NCBI GenBank assembly: GCA_030549775.1
Contig: CM060175.1
Span: forward strand, 65,957,245 to 66,021,244
From: Tamarix chinensis
Lineage: Eukaryota; Streptophyta; Magnoliopsida; Caryophyllales; Tamaricaceae
Direction: 5' to 3'
DNA length: 64,000 bases
Shown: in pieces, positions 1 to 11,731 of the stretch
How the letters are laid out: each line of letters opens with the position of its first letter
How positions within the stretch are numbered: the stretch's first letter is position 1
Made by a program: the position numbers and the translations under genes
The notes under the pieces: model-generated
Databases searched by the model: none
What the model saw: the letters and a program-made list of their open reading frames with translations, nothing else
What the model was told of the DNA's origin: nothing

Positions 1-630
1 GTCATCTTAATGAAAACTAAATACTACATGGAAAAATTTTAGTTGCTTAATAAACATGAATCAAAAGAGTGAGGCGTTGCCATTTGTAGCTAGTGTTGGA
101 GGTTTAGGATTAAATATTGTAAATTTTTTGATGGTTTGGATCAAATCTCAAACTATTAGATACAATTGAAATATAGAAAGTTATGTTTTGGCAACCAATT
201 TAGCCCAAAAATGGTGAATTTATATGAAAATAATAAAAATAAATATAAAATATTTTCAATTAATTTTTAAATAAAAAATGATCTTTGAAGTTTTGTAAAT
301 TTCAGATAAATAAAAAAATCATTTAGAGAAGAAAAACGTAATATAAACTAACTCAAATACAATTAGTGTTTTTGATTGAAACCTTTATTTTCTATTTTTT
401 AAAATGGATACAAAACTAAAAAAATCTTATTAATTTAAATTTAAATAATTTAGGTTGATCTTAAAGAATTTAGATGGTCAAAATGGCTAAAAAGGTCTCA
501 CAATTCAGAGTGATGATACGAATAATGGAACAAAGCATTTATGAATCATAACTAATGTTTTTTTATTCAAGAGATGTAATTAATATTTAAATAACATAAT
601 GTTTTCATAATTATAGTTTTAAATAATAAT
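1..630. other. AT-rich intergenic DNA, nothing recognised
   Basis: No frame of useful length or protein similarity is visible on either strand. The DNA is A/T-dominated with short homopolymer runs, and no terminal repeats or promoter-like cluster were found. Confidence 0.6.
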
Positions 631-760
631 GACTAGCTACCATGAGCCTACAGATTAAGTGGTTTATCACCTACCTTTATGCAACTTCTTGCATAAAAAG
701 TTCAAGGGTTGGAATCCTTTTGTTCACATAGGGCTTTAGCCCCTTACTAAATAATAATAA
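630..760 (+). mobile_element. SINE-like unit with Pol III A and B boxes
   Basis: An A-box-like segment (around 651-663, GATTAAGTGGT) is followed about 45 bases later by a B-box-like segment at 707-717 (GGTTGGAATCC, one mismatch from the GGTTCGANNCC consensus). The sequence then runs through GGGCTTTAGCCCC into an A-rich ATAATAATAA tail. That order and spacing is typical of plant tRNA-derived SINEs. There is no tRNA acceptor stem, so it is not a functional tRNA gene. No target-site duplication was identified, so the limits are approximate. Confidence 0.4.
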
Positions 761-780
761 TGATGATGATGATGATGATG
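760..780. repeat. (TGA)n microsatellite
   Basis: Seven perfect TGA units directly follow the A-rich tail of the SINE-like unit. Microsatellites often grow from such tails. Confidence 0.9.
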
Positions 781-1220
781 GCGAAAACAATGACAATGAC
801 GATGTTGATGACGATGATTATTCTCAAATATTCTATCTCCTTTTCTCCCTCAGTGAGGACGCTTACAAAGAGGCATGGTCTCTAAAAGAACCTCCGATTA
901 GCGACGATATCATCACAATGGTTTAATATCTAAGCTTTCCAAGCTGAGGACATCTGTCTACTAGATGGTGTCAAGCATGCTCAATCCAATAGCATACATC
1001 TCAATCATGGTACCTTGACTCTTTGGTACAACTCGTTAACCTACCATTTATTATAAATCAATCTCATGCATCCTTTCAATACTAGAGAAATTATAGTGAC
1101 AACATTACTATAAGATAAAGGGACTTCTAAGAGCACTAGGAGGTTAGATGAGAAGTATAAAGTGAATTAGAGCAACATGATCATCATATCTGAGGCTCTA
1201 ACTAAATGGAAGCAATGCCA
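781..1220. other. Intergenic, nothing recognised
   Basis: Mixed-composition DNA without a credible reading frame or terminal repeat. I see no feature to assign. Confidence 0.5.
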
Positions 1221-1224
1221 CATA

Positions 1225-1480
1225 AAATGACTTTAATAATGGTTATTTTAGGAACTTGAAAATGATATTGTTGCATCATAAAATCATCCATTGTTAAAAC
1301 TTTAATAATAATTCCAAAGCCATCATAAAATCCCTAAAAAGTGCTAAAATGGGGGAAAGGGATGCATTTTAATAATGGTTCTAGAAAAAATTATTATCAA
1401 AACTTAATTTTAATAATAGTTCCATAATAAAACAATTATCAAAAGGGAACCATTATCAAAACTAGCATATGTCTTGCCCA
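1225..1480. repeat. CACTA-like subterminal repeat cluster
   Basis: A short motif of the type TAATAATGGTT and its inverse AACCATTATCAAAA recurs many times in both orientations within about 250 bases. Similar clusters occur at 4030-4250, next to a CACTAC terminus. Dense, alternating subterminal motifs are the hallmark of En/Spm (CACTA) ends, where transposase binds. No clear CACTA terminus is seen here, so this is probably a decayed or truncated end. Confidence 0.4.
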
Positions 1481-2640
1481 TCATTTCAACCATTGTGTTG
1501 AGGTACCAATTTGAACCTTCAATTTTAATTGTTAAGATTGAAGGATAGTGAAAATTTGAATGCTCAATAGTTCTTTTAGTGATCTGTGACAAACACTCCA
1601 TATATTCAACCAACAAATTAGGAATAGCAAGCATGCACAAAGGAAATTCAAATTACCAACACACGAAATCGGCAATACCAAAGTCAAATTCATCTAAAAA
1701 TTAAGCAAAAGCAATGATTAACAACATCAAAGAATACACAAATAAATTGAATAAAAAGCACAAGAACGAATTGTAATAACAAATAATAAAGAAAAACTGA
1801 GTAAATCGAATAACAAAACAAACAAATCAAAGCCCTAGCTTGAGAGATCTATAAGAACCAACACATAAACAACACAAGGAAGCACAAGATTGAACCAAAA
1901 TAGATCTCAAGAATATGAAAAACAATATCAAACATATTCGTGGAGATTTGACCTAGTGATAGTTAGATATGAGTTTAACCTTAAAACAAAATAGATATGT
2001 GTCTCCTGATCTTGAAAGACAAGTAAAGAAGATGTGAAACCAAAGAATGACCATATAAAAACAAAATTAACCAAGGATCGAATTCGAAGAGACCAAGAAT
2101 CAAACCTCAGTGCTAAGATCTAGCACCCAAATCCAAACTATAGGATCTAGGTTGCATCTGTGACAGTAAAATTGCTTGATGGGGGATCAAATCCTTGTTC
2201 TGAAACAAACATAAATCTTGAGCAACTGAGCAAGTAGGGTTCTTCTCTTCCAAATTTGAGATCGGAATTGGAGCTTGGGATGGGTCATTATTTCATTTAA
2301 TACCAACATATCAATTGATTCAAATTCTAGATCTTCTACGGTATGACGCACAAAACCTAGGAGTGTCTTTTGAATTTGAAAAATGGGGGCTTTTACTTGA
2401 AACTTCAATTGAATGATCATCACTTCCAATGACTATTCCCTGCAGTCTCCTTGGTGTAGGAAGGACACAAACAATATCTCTAATGACACCACAAATTTAT
2501 TTGATTTCTTAAGAGTCCCTATTTTTCATAAAATTTGATAAAAGAGAGAAAGCACTAGACAAAGAGAGAAGAAATGGGGAACGAACGAAATAAAATCACC
2601 TACTTTAAGAATGTGGGGCGTATATCAAAGGGAGATTGTT
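1481..2640. other. Unclassified DNA beside the CACTA-like repeats
   Basis: Base composition is somewhat higher in GC than the flanks, and short frames occur (for example 80 codons on the minus strand at 2187-2429), but none resembles a known protein. It may be the interior of the element whose subterminal repeats lie at 1225-1480. That is inference from position only. Confidence 0.35.
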
Positions 2641-4020
2641 GTAAATATTATGCTGCATACATATGATAGATGCCATCTTAATGGATTCATTATTAGTAAT
2701 TAATTTTAATACATAATACAATATCAAATATAGTTATGTTTATAACTCCCTTCTTTCACTAACTCTCCATCTCCTTTCACCTATTGATCGCCTTTAACTC
2801 TCAATTCTTATAGCAGGTGATATCACATTGTTGAAAATAAGAGGCTCGATCCTCATTTTTTTTCTCTCTACAATAAAGTCTTCCTTTGCGATATTTCTGT
2901 CGTTCTTATAAAAATAATTAATTTATATTTATTCAACTGATTTTATCTTTTATCACAATCTGCAAATATAACGGAGTATTCATAAATAAATGAAAAGATA
3001 GCGTACATATTCAGAAAAGAAATAAAATCAAAAAATCAAAAGCATATGATTTTGTTTTAGTTTATGTGCTTTAATGAAGAAATACAAAAGAAGGGAGGTG
3101 CCGGCCGAGATAGTGAAAGCCGCGAATGGGCAACTGAGGCATACGTGTCGTCAGCCGGAATTGATCGCCAGCTGGTTCCCGCTGTCCTCCAAACGAAGCG
3201 AAAAGCCGAAAGCGAAAGTATGATTTGAATTTGTACCGGATGCGAGACGGAGGTGGGGAATCAAATCTGTAGGTGTCCCCGTGGTAAAGATAGCCCCTTT
3301 ACCCCTTCGCTTTCACTCGCTGATTAGCTGCACATGATAAGAGACATATCATGGCAACTGTTTTCTTCCACTCGATTGCACTCGAAAAAAAATGCATATA
3401 TCCTTCTTCACCGATTAATTTTAGATTTTTAGTGGTAGGAGTAGAAAGAGTGCTGACTCATATGCTCTTCCATTTTTGTTTACTTTCTTTTTATAAATGT
3501 TTATGTTAACCAGAAGAAGAAAAAAGGCACACATCGTTTACCAGAATCTTTTCCTTTATCACCGGCCACCGATGGGCGACTTGACTTCTAGTTATATGAG
3601 AGGTCTCCAACCAAATCGAATGCTAAAAAAGTATAAAAACGGAAGTTCTTTTCAAAAATCATATCAAAGCAAATGAGAAAGAATATTTTAGAAGATATAA
3701 ATCTTATGAAATTAAAAATTAATTTTCATTTTTATCTTCAATGAAATTCATACTAATTAAGCTCTAAGATTCCTTGTAGCAGAGAGAAGTCTATGCCGGT
3801 AAGCAAACAACTATGTGACAATTTGTATCTTGTACAAGGAGTAAGAGTCACTGATGGAATTTTCTCACACGGCACACAAGAAGATTTGACATATTAGGAT
3901 TCATTGGTTCAAGATCGTTAATAAGAAGAAGAAAAAAAATGCTGGATTTAATATTCACAAATCTAGGTAAAATTAGGGTTTTTCTTTATCTTAAAAAAAA
4001 TTAACTGTATCAATTTTATA
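2641..4020. other. Intergenic; GC-richer island at 3080-3330
   Basis: Most of this stretch is AT-rich and featureless. The 3080-3330 segment is visibly richer in GC and CpG and looks like unique, non-transposon sequence, but it carries no convincing frame, TATA box or splice pattern that would define a gene. Confidence 0.4.
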
Positions 4021-4260
4021 CACTACTACGGAATCGTCAATTAATAACGGTATATAAATAATGGTTTGTTCGAAACCGTTAATAAAAACATAAAAATTTA
4101 GGAATAAAATATGGAGCAACTTTTAATAACGATCCTATACATTAACCGTTAATAAAATAAAACGAGCCCTTGTTTTGATAATGATTATTAATAAACTATT
4201 AACAAAAAAATATGGTGTCACGTTTTAAACCGTTATTAAAGCGTAACGCATTAAACAACT
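4021..4260 (+). mobile_element. CACTA (En/Spm-like) left terminus
   Basis: The segment opens with CACTACTACGG, matching the CACTA(C) terminus of this superfamily. It continues with repeated inverted and direct copies of an 8-11 bp motif (AATAACGG, ACCGTTAATAA, AATAATGG). These are typical CACTA subterminal repeats. The coding relics at 4440-4830 and 5131-6180 lie downstream in the same orientation. A matching right terminus (GTAGTG) was not found, so the element is probably truncated. Confidence 0.65.
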
Positions 4261-4439
4261 CCCTTCCCTCTTCGCTCATTACATTTGTTTCAAAAATTCA
4301 ATTCTCTCTTTCTCTCTCCTACTCTTGATCCTCCTCTTAGTTTTTTCAGCCAACAGTTGTCCTCATTTTGTTGGTCAACAACCATCGTGCCTTCCTTCTA
4401 CTCATAGGATAGTGAGGAATGTAAGAGGGATAGTAGTGG

Positions 4440-4830
4440 ATCATTTGACAATGAGACTGATCCGTTAGAGGAGATAACTCGGAAGGTTGAGGAAAGTATT
4501 TAGGATTGTCCAAAAATGTTTGACCATTATTGAGTGACTTATAAATACCTTTGTACGCTTATTGTAAGAATTTTACTAGATTATCCGCTACTTTATGGTT
4601 GTACAACTTAAAAGCATGTAACAGATGGAGTGATAAGAGTTTTACAAAATTATTAACACTTGTGAAAGAAATATTTCCTGATGATAATGGTTTACCCTTG
4701 CCTTATTATAAAGAAGGCGATGCGGCATCCACGGTATTGGAAGTTCATGGAAGTTCCGTGCCTTGGTCCATAGACGAGATATGTCTTATTAATGAAGAGG
4801 TAATTACACCAATGGATTTCATGTGATACC
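4440..4830 (+). pseudogene. CACTA TNP2-like transposase N-terminal fragment (decayed)
   Basis: An open stretch at 4551-4826 reads through YNLKACNRWSDKSFTKLL, LLTLVKEIFPDDNGLP and PYYKE. This follows the conserved pattern near the N-terminus of En/Spm TNP2-type proteins: a cysteine/leucine-rich segment, then a W-S-(D/N)-K-S-F block, then LP..YYE. The upstream bases 4440-4550 continue the same similarity with stop codons in frame. Only roughly 100 residues of a protein that is normally over 600 residues remain, and no zinc-finger or catalytic core is visible. It sits about 180 bases inside the CACTA terminus, as expected for the first coding part of such an element. It is surely non-functional. 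Confidence 0.6.
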
Positions 4831-4846
4831 TAACACATTACACACA

Positions 4847-4869
4847 TTGTGTGTGTGTGTGTATGTGTG
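4847..4869. repeat. (GT)n microsatellite
   Basis: A short GT run, interrupted once by AT, separates the two coding relics of the CACTA-like element. Confidence 0.85.
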
Positions 4870-5130
4870 ATTATTATATTTTTTTTAATACTATGGATTA
4901 AGGAATCAAAAAATAAAAATGCTTATGAGACTAACGAAAAAAGAATTATTAGTGGAATTAGCAAAATAAAAGAAGGAACTGAGAAAGGAAAGAGAGCTAG
5001 ATCAAAAAAATCAATTGTCCCACAAAAGAATTCTATCTTTAGCGGACAACCGACAACTATAAGAACCCCGCCAACCACTACCAAATTTAGCGATGTTGTA
5101 TTTCTACACGTAAAACTACCTCGGTAGCGA

Positions 5131-6180
5131 TCTACTTATAATTGATTGTCCTTTTGAGTATGATGGGAGGGACAATGCCATTTACACGGTATCGGCGAAG
5201 ACTATCAATGAAATTTGTAAGGATGAATGGATGTCGACAATGAGTGTTTCCATATATAATAAGTGTTATTTTATATCATATTTTTTTAACACTTTTTGTT
5301 GATTTGTATAATTTTAATTATGACCTCTTTATATATATATATATTGCAATAGAGGCGATGATGTCCACTAATTTATTTGTGTGTCCATACTATATATATG
5401 ACCGTACAACAATAAGCAAGAGTAGACACATAAGCTATATAGCAAATCGCATCTTAATCAAGGGGTACAACAACAAGTTTGACCTCATACCTCACCACAC
5501 AAATGATCATTAGATTTTGTACGCCATTCTCCTGACCAAAATAATGTATATGTGTTTGATTCCCCTCTAAATTATTCCATTTGCTTTCGTGTCGTTCGTG
5601 CTCAAGGAAAAGATTTAATTGACATGTTAATATACTTCTTACTTCATTAGTTTATTAATGCATATATTCTGCATTAATTTTTGAGGTATATAAAGTTACA
5701 ATATTGTGTATCAATTGTATTTATTAGGGTACTACATATAGAGTATATGAGGCGAGGAAATGGTGTTTGAGACCCAAGGAATATTGAGTGTGAGCCTATA
5801 ATGGTATGCATAAAGATAAATATTATGTATCTTATTTCAATTCCTATTAATATCTAATAGAACAATAAGATAACTAAATTCATTTTACAGTGTCCACTAC
5901 AGCAAATTAAATGGTAATGATTATGGATACTATGTTTGTAGACCAATGGATATCATACTCAAGAATAAATCTGTGAACATAGATCTGAGCTATGTATGTT
6001 TCTTTTTCCATAGTTTTTTATTAGTTAATCTATGACATATTAATTACTAACCAAATGATTGAATCGTATCAATTTGTAGTTTTTGAACGATGGGTGTGCA
6101 CGATGCTAGAAATACAAAATTGATGAAGTTAGAGATGATGAGGCCAAGTTCGTTCATTCAAACAATTAGTATGAGGGATG
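5131..6180 (+). pseudogene. Ulp1-like C48 peptidase relic carried by the CACTA-like element
   Basis: Fragments in changing frames follow the C-terminal peptidase seen in many plant CACTA and MULE proteins. They are a leader (IIDCPFEYDGR...NEICKDEWMS), a block ending NDH-stop-ILYAI (His codon 5508-5510, the usual Trp replaced by TAG at 5511-5513), VYVFDSPLN with the expected Asp (5558-5560), then CPLQQ...NDYGYYVCRPMDII near 5891-5955 and a tail resembling EVRDDEAKFV near 6125-6155. In active relatives the GYYV block is preceded by a catalytic Cys (E-C-G). Here that codon (5922-5924) is TAT, Tyr. The His and Asp are present, but several stops and frame changes show that this is a relic. Confidence 0.6.
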
Positions 6181-6259
6181 ATAAGTATACTATTGTATAA
6201 CATAAAATGTAGAAGATTTATGGTTTGCATGAGAAATTTCTATGAAGTAAAAAAAAATG

Positions 6260-6264
<5 letters not shown>

Positions 6265-6307
<43 letters not shown>
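6265..6307. repeat. (ATT)n microsatellite
   Basis: About 14 near-perfect ATT units immediately downstream of the peptidase relic. Confidence 0.9.
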
Positions 6308-7410
6308 TCATATAATAATCTTAAGGCTAATATAATAAACATATAAACTCGACATAGGTCAATACAATATCATACTATATACTACATGATGGAAAATTTT
6401 CGGTGTGAAAATTTGGGACCTAATTAAGGTATTCATAACCTAATTTGAAGTAATTTAACCACTAGCTAGAACACCAATACCTCATTAGTCAGCCTAAAAA
6501 AATTTATATTCATCATTATTATTTTGAAGCATAGAACAGAAAAGGTTTTATTATATAACTTCGAAAAATCTCAGATGGCTGCATCTCGTGAACCTAATGG
6601 AAGATCGTCTATCCAACTAACAAACTCTTCCCATCACGCATCTAGCGTTTTGTTATAGTACGTTTATGCCACTCTGCCTCATTAATTTCTGCGGCATGCG
6701 TATGGCTGTCTTCAATCATATATTCACGACTCGTGAGCATGCATGCATGCATGCATAAAATTTAAAATCTTTGCTCTGCAGTTAAGACCCCATAATCATG
6801 CGTCGTCAATTATCGTTCGTTCTCTTTCGCAAGCCTTGCCGCCATAACGACAGCTTGGCCTTTCGCTTCGTCTACCTACGTACATATATAACTGCCCCAA
6901 TGATAGATACATATAATCTCCCCCTCCATCTTGCAGTAGAACTAGAAAGTACTACATGCCCTTCATGCTCACGACATATGTCATTCCGAGCCACCAGCCA
7001 TCCCCCTCCATGTTTCCCGATTACTTACTGGTACCGGTGTAATGATGTTTACCAATACAATTCAGTGATTCACCGCCCCCCGCCGGGACATTAAACTGTA
7101 TCTGCGTGTAACTTTGTACAATTGCACGCCTACGGTACACACAGAAAATATTGTTGGGGAAATCGAAACAATGGATATAATAAACGATTAGATAGTGGGA
7201 TTAGTAGGAAAACACCGAACAGCCAAAATATCACGGAATAACCTACCAAAATCTTTTCACCTGCCTAACTTTTCCCATTGAAAGTGAACGAGTTGGAGTT
7301 GGAGTCAGAGCCTCAATTTCACCCAAAGGATCCATCAAGAGATCACATCCACCGATAAATATCACCTACTTGTCTACCTAATGCGGAGCTGGCTTGATTA
7401 TGAAACTTTT
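6308..7410. other. Intergenic, no gene recognised
   Basis: This stretch is less AT-rich than its surroundings and includes a (TGCA)n-like run near 6738-6756. A 98-codon open stretch at 6798-7094 has no recognisable protein pattern. No splice or promoter structure supports a gene. Confidence 0.45.
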
Positions 7411-7767
7411 GGTGGGGGATAAGAATTATTATCTGGATCTAATTTTAAATGTATTATTTATATATTTGATATAATTATAATATATTTTTATAAATATATA
7501 TCAAAATATATAAAATGTATGTTACAATTATATTAAAAGTATATATGATGTATTCAATATATTTAATTATGTACACGTTACCTATATATTTAATATAATT
7601 ATGATAAAGTTTTAATATATTTTTTTCATACACTAAATATATTTTTATAAATTTATACTAAAATATATTAAAAATATATTATAATTATATTAAATATACA
7701 GGTGGTGGTACACCCATACAATAATCACTATAGTATACAATTTAAATAAAGTTGATTATCCCCCGAC
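7411..7767. mobile_element. Possible MITE with short inverted ends
   Basis: The left end GGTGGGGGATAA and the right end, read on the minus strand as GGTCGGGGGATAA, form an imperfect inverted repeat of about 13 bases around about 330 bases of extremely AT-rich DNA. Size and composition suit a MITE. No clear target duplication was seen and the superfamily is unknown. Confidence 0.35.
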
Positions 7768-8272
7768 CACGAAGTTGGCCTAGATAAATGGACCGGCACA
7801 TCGAATTATAATCATATCCAAAACCTCAGATTAATAATTTATTTGGTACAAGAAAAGTAATAATGTTGTACTTTCAACAAAATAAGTTCTAAGAAAACAT
7901 ATTGTAATTCCTTAAATAGTACTTCGTGATCCACATGCACCTTTACCTTTTTAGGTGTAATAGTATTTAGAAAATTACAGATTAGACTCATTTAGATTTT
8001 TCTTTTTCTGTTTACGTTAATCCTATTTTTCGTTCAATTATTTTGGTGTTTAAATTTAACTTTTTAATTATATCTCATCTTTTTTATGATTGGATTATAT
8101 CTTTTTTGCTTAAAATTAGGTTGTAGTAAATTAGTTATGTAGCATTCTTTCTATGTAATTGATTTAGTATAATAGAGAAGTTAAATTTGCTAACCAACTT
8201 CATTAGTACAAAAAAAATTATGACTAACCTAATTAGAATTTTTTAAGTGAACCTAATATGTAATTAACTCAT
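7768..8272. other. AT-rich spacer, nothing recognised
   Basis: No frame, terminal repeat or promoter-like pattern was recognised up to the Mutator-like inverted repeat that starts at about 8273. Confidence 0.5.
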
Positions 8273-8541
8273 GGATTAATGCATCAAACAAACATGAAGT
8301 TTTTCAAAACATATAGTATAACCCTCAGTTTTAAATATTACATATCATATGACACTCTCTTTAGTTTTGTCATTAAGTCTGTTAATTTTTGAAAATTTCA
8401 AAGATTTGCCTACTAAATGACTAATTCCCTCAGATTTCCCTTTTATTTTCTAACCTACAATAGCCCCCACCCCCAATTTTTTCTAAGAACATCCCTCAAC
8501 ACTCTCTCTTCTCCCCTTTCTTCCCCCATAAAAAAACAAGA

Positions 8542-8900
8542 CATTATTACAAAAAATGGGTTTAGATGATGGTCAAAATTAGGATTTGATAACAGTTCTA
8601 TCTGTCATTGAATCAAGAGTCATCAAATCTTTAATATCAAAAAACCAAAAACACAATGAAACATGAAAGGAAAAAAGGGACTTTTAATTATAGTTTTTGA
8701 ATAAAACCATCATCAAAAGCGACTTTAGATAACGGGTTCCAGCAAAAACTATCATTTGAAATAGCTTTTAAAAAATTAACTTTATATATAACAAATCTTA
8801 GCTAAAGCCGCCATCTAAAGTAGCTTTCAAATCTTATATTTTGGCTTTTGACAATGATTTTTCCTAAGAATGGTTATCGAAAGTTCATTGAAAGAGAATG
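8542..8900 (+). mobile_element. Possible CACTA-like end with subterminal repeats
   Basis: The segment opens with CATTATTACAAAAAATGGG, a degenerate relative of the CACTACAAAAAA termini of CACTA elements. Motifs such as GATAACGGTTC/GATAACAGTTC and their inverses then recur for about 300 bases. The resemblance to 4021-4260 is in pattern rather than exact sequence, so the assignment is tentative. Confidence 0.3.
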
Positions 8901-8952
8901 AAGGAGAGTGAGAGATTTAAACCCTTTATAATTGTTTAACAATAACTAAACA

Positions 8953-10680
8953 TGTAATACCCTGTGTGTAGAAATATTATTTATAAACAATTATAATTAT
9001 GTGTAATTAAGTATAATAATTATTATATGATATTCTATGTTTCAATATGTTATTATGTGTTAGTAATATAGGATTTTATTATAAATTTAGCTAGATTAGA
9101 ATTGGTAATTATTTTGAATGGCTAATCTCCTAATTAATTGTGTTTTAGTTCTCAATCATTTTATTTTAACCCTTAAACCTAACCCTTTCACCTCACCACA
9201 CTTTCCTTCTCGCATGACCCATCCCTTTCCACTTGTTCCATTCGGTTAGCTTTCAACCAAAAACCCTCCTACCAAATGCACCCTTACCCTACAATTAAGC
9301 AAGCCCTCCTAAATTTTCCCCTCACTTGGTTTGGTCCGCACGCCATAGACCCCCATTAAAATCCTTCCTTGCCCTTCATTGTCAACCCTACCTATAGTTG
9401 TCTTTGATCCCTACACCCTGAGCTTCCTCCTTCCTTTCACTCCTTTTTTTCTCTAGCCTTCGCCTCCCTTAACTAGGCCAACATTTCACAGCTTCCCCTG
9501 TCATTTGCCATCTATGCATAATGCCTTGCCAATAGGCTTTATTGCCAGCAACCACCACTAGCACCCATCTCCAATATTATCTTCTCTGTCTGCCATGCAT
9601 CTCATTTTGCCAACAACCACTGTCTCCATCACGTATGTTTTGTTCCACACCAACCACCATCACAATCCCTTGTGTTTTTTTGTGCCAATCACCACCACCA
9701 TCACAAAACCTTAAGATAGCCTTGCCAACAACCCCCCACTACAGAGATTTTATCACATGACCCAATTCTTGTCCTACTTGGTTCTCTATTCACAAGCCAC
9801 TATTTGTGCACTTATATCCCTATGTTTTCCCTTCTACAAAATAGAGGCCTAAAGGTGTAGCATTTCCCTTATCAGTGGAGAAACCACCTCACACAAGCTT
9901 AATATCAACCACCATTTGTCAACATGAAGTGCCAACATAGACCTTCCAGTCTATGTGATTGCATCACATCTGGAGTCAATTGTAGCATGAACTCATGGAG
10001 ATACCAACTCCTTGCTATAAGGGGAATTGACAAAGCCAATCTATTGTTGCATGAAGAATCGGTGAGGGAAGCTCCTAATAGCTTGGAGAACGCACATAGC
10101 CACTAGCTCAGCTTAGCCTTGAACTTTGCATTTCCCTCTGTACCATGACCTTCTAGCAAAGCTCGGCCATCCCTTCTTGAACTCCTCACATTGCTAGCCC
10201 TTTTTTTTTCCAATGATAGCTTTGGTTGTCTAATTTCCCTATGCCTTGAAATATTTGATTTATGTTAGTTATTATTTGCATCATATTAGTGTAAATATAT
10301 GTTAAGTTGGGCGTTGTTGGCATTAGGTTATCACAATATTTCTTGAATTGGCCTTGGAGGAAGAATTTTTTTTATGGTACACTTTGTGTAGCTTGGAGGT
10401 TACTCCAACTACTTTGTAGATGGTATAAATTGGTTGTAGGTATATTAGGTTATTTTAGAATATAATTATGTTAGTCTAATGTTATGTAAATTTTTGTACT
10501 TTTTTTAGAAAGTGAACGCTTGTGATATTATGTTTTTTTATGTGTAATTTTGTGATTTCTAAAATAATGTATGCTAGCATGTTAGAACTTAATTATCATG
10601 TATAATTTTGTATTATTTAAAATATGAGGATGTATGCATGTGGTAATATATTATTTGTTTCTAGAAATCAGGGCATTACC
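8953..10680 (+). mobile_element. Diverged LTR-like block (TGTAATACCCTG...)
   Basis: The left end TGTAATACCCTG and the right end, whose complement is GGTAATGCCCTG, form an imperfect inverted pair like the termini of the long LTR-like family farther right (TGTAACACCC...GGGTGTTACA). The organisation also matches: an AT-rich start, a long pyrimidine-rich segment (about 9180-9900), then an AT-rich tail. No target duplication is evident, so it is probably an old or partial solo LTR. Short open frames in the pyrimidine-rich part are compositional. Confidence 0.35.
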
Positions 10681-10689
10681 CTCCTCCAA

Positions 10690-10873
10690 TGCACTAAAAA
10701 ATCGACACCTTTTGAAACCTGATTCAAAACTTGTCGACCCTATCTTCTTTGTAACTCAATTTCTTCGACTGTAATCCTGCTAATTCCCTCATTTATTTTG
10801 CATCAATTCGTGGGTGATATATTCGAATAACAATATTTGATCCAACCTTCCATCTACTTTGATAAAACCACAT
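10690..10873 (+). mobile_element. 3' end of a Ty3/gypsy-like LTR
   Basis: This segment lies directly before a tRNA-Met-type primer binding site and ends in a CA dinucleotide (CCACATCA). It is therefore the likely 3' end of the left LTR of the gag-bearing element. The 5' part of that LTR is missing or replaced by the block at 8953-10680. Confidence 0.45.
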
Positions 10874-10879
10874 CATTTT

Positions 10880-10891
10880 TGGTATCAAAGC
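10880..10891 (+). other. Primer binding site for initiator tRNA-Met
   Basis: TGGTATCAAAGC differs by one base from TGGTATCAGAGC, the site complementary to the 3' end of plant initiator tRNA-Met that primes reverse transcription in many Ty3/gypsy and Ty1/copia elements. It lies 850 bases upstream of the gag start. Confidence 0.7.
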
Positions 10892-11731
10892 TTCGATTGT
10901 TGAAGCTGTTGCAAAACCAGCAACCTATAGGCTCGAAAATTGCGTGTGTGTTCTTGCATCAAGAACTCCACGGCTACTTAATCTTTTACTTGAATTATTG
11001 ATTCTTTATGATCTTATTAGATTGTTCTTGAATTTCTTGCTTGAATTTCTTTAAATCTTGCAACAATCTTGTTGCATTTTCCAGCCATTTCCACATAAAA
11101 TATCGACAGGGTTCCAGAAGTGCAGCAGGTTGTGTGTCGCCTGTGTGCCACGATTTTGTGCCTCTCCAACACTCATTCCTCCTTAATTATACTATTTATT
11201 GGTGTGTGGTCAATTTTGAATCAACCCATTTCAATTTTCCTTTGTGCATCAAACAGAGAAGGCAATAGAAGAGTCAAAGTCCTAGACCTCACTTCAGGCC
11301 GACTGAATAGACCAGGAAGTTGCAGGCCCTCAATTCGAATCATTTATTCTCATTTTCTCTCAATAAATCATTAAATCCTCTCCATATGGATCTCCTCTAC
11401 ATCTTTTATGAAGAAATCAACACGAATATCCCACTGGAAGACGTACATTTGTTGAAGACACAGAATTAATATTCTATGATTTTATGTGATTGAATTTCAC
11501 GTCCTTTATAGAAGACCTCTCTCATTTTTGTGTGTACCTGCATGCAATGGCTATTCTTGGGGATAAAAGATCTCCTTGTGCCTAACCAAGGACTGCAGGT
11601 AGTGATTATAATTTGTTTGTGAATTAGCCATTAGTTTATGCCTTGTTTGGTTGCAGGGAAAACAAATCCAGCACCTATACTTTGTGGAACATATGGTGTG
11701 CAACAAGTAGGATTGTGTGCCAACCTTCACC
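10892..11731 (+). other. Retrotransposon leader between PBS and gag
   Basis: About 840 bases separate the primer binding site from the gag start codon. No long frame in the gag direction is present. Long untranslated leaders are common in Ty3/gypsy elements, and packaging signals would be expected here, although none can be recognised by eye. Confidence 0.4.

Noticed and set aside
6798..7094. 98-codon plus-strand frame in a unique-looking region
   Set aside because: No domain, no splice or promoter context, and codon pattern looks random. It is kept only as intergenic DNA.
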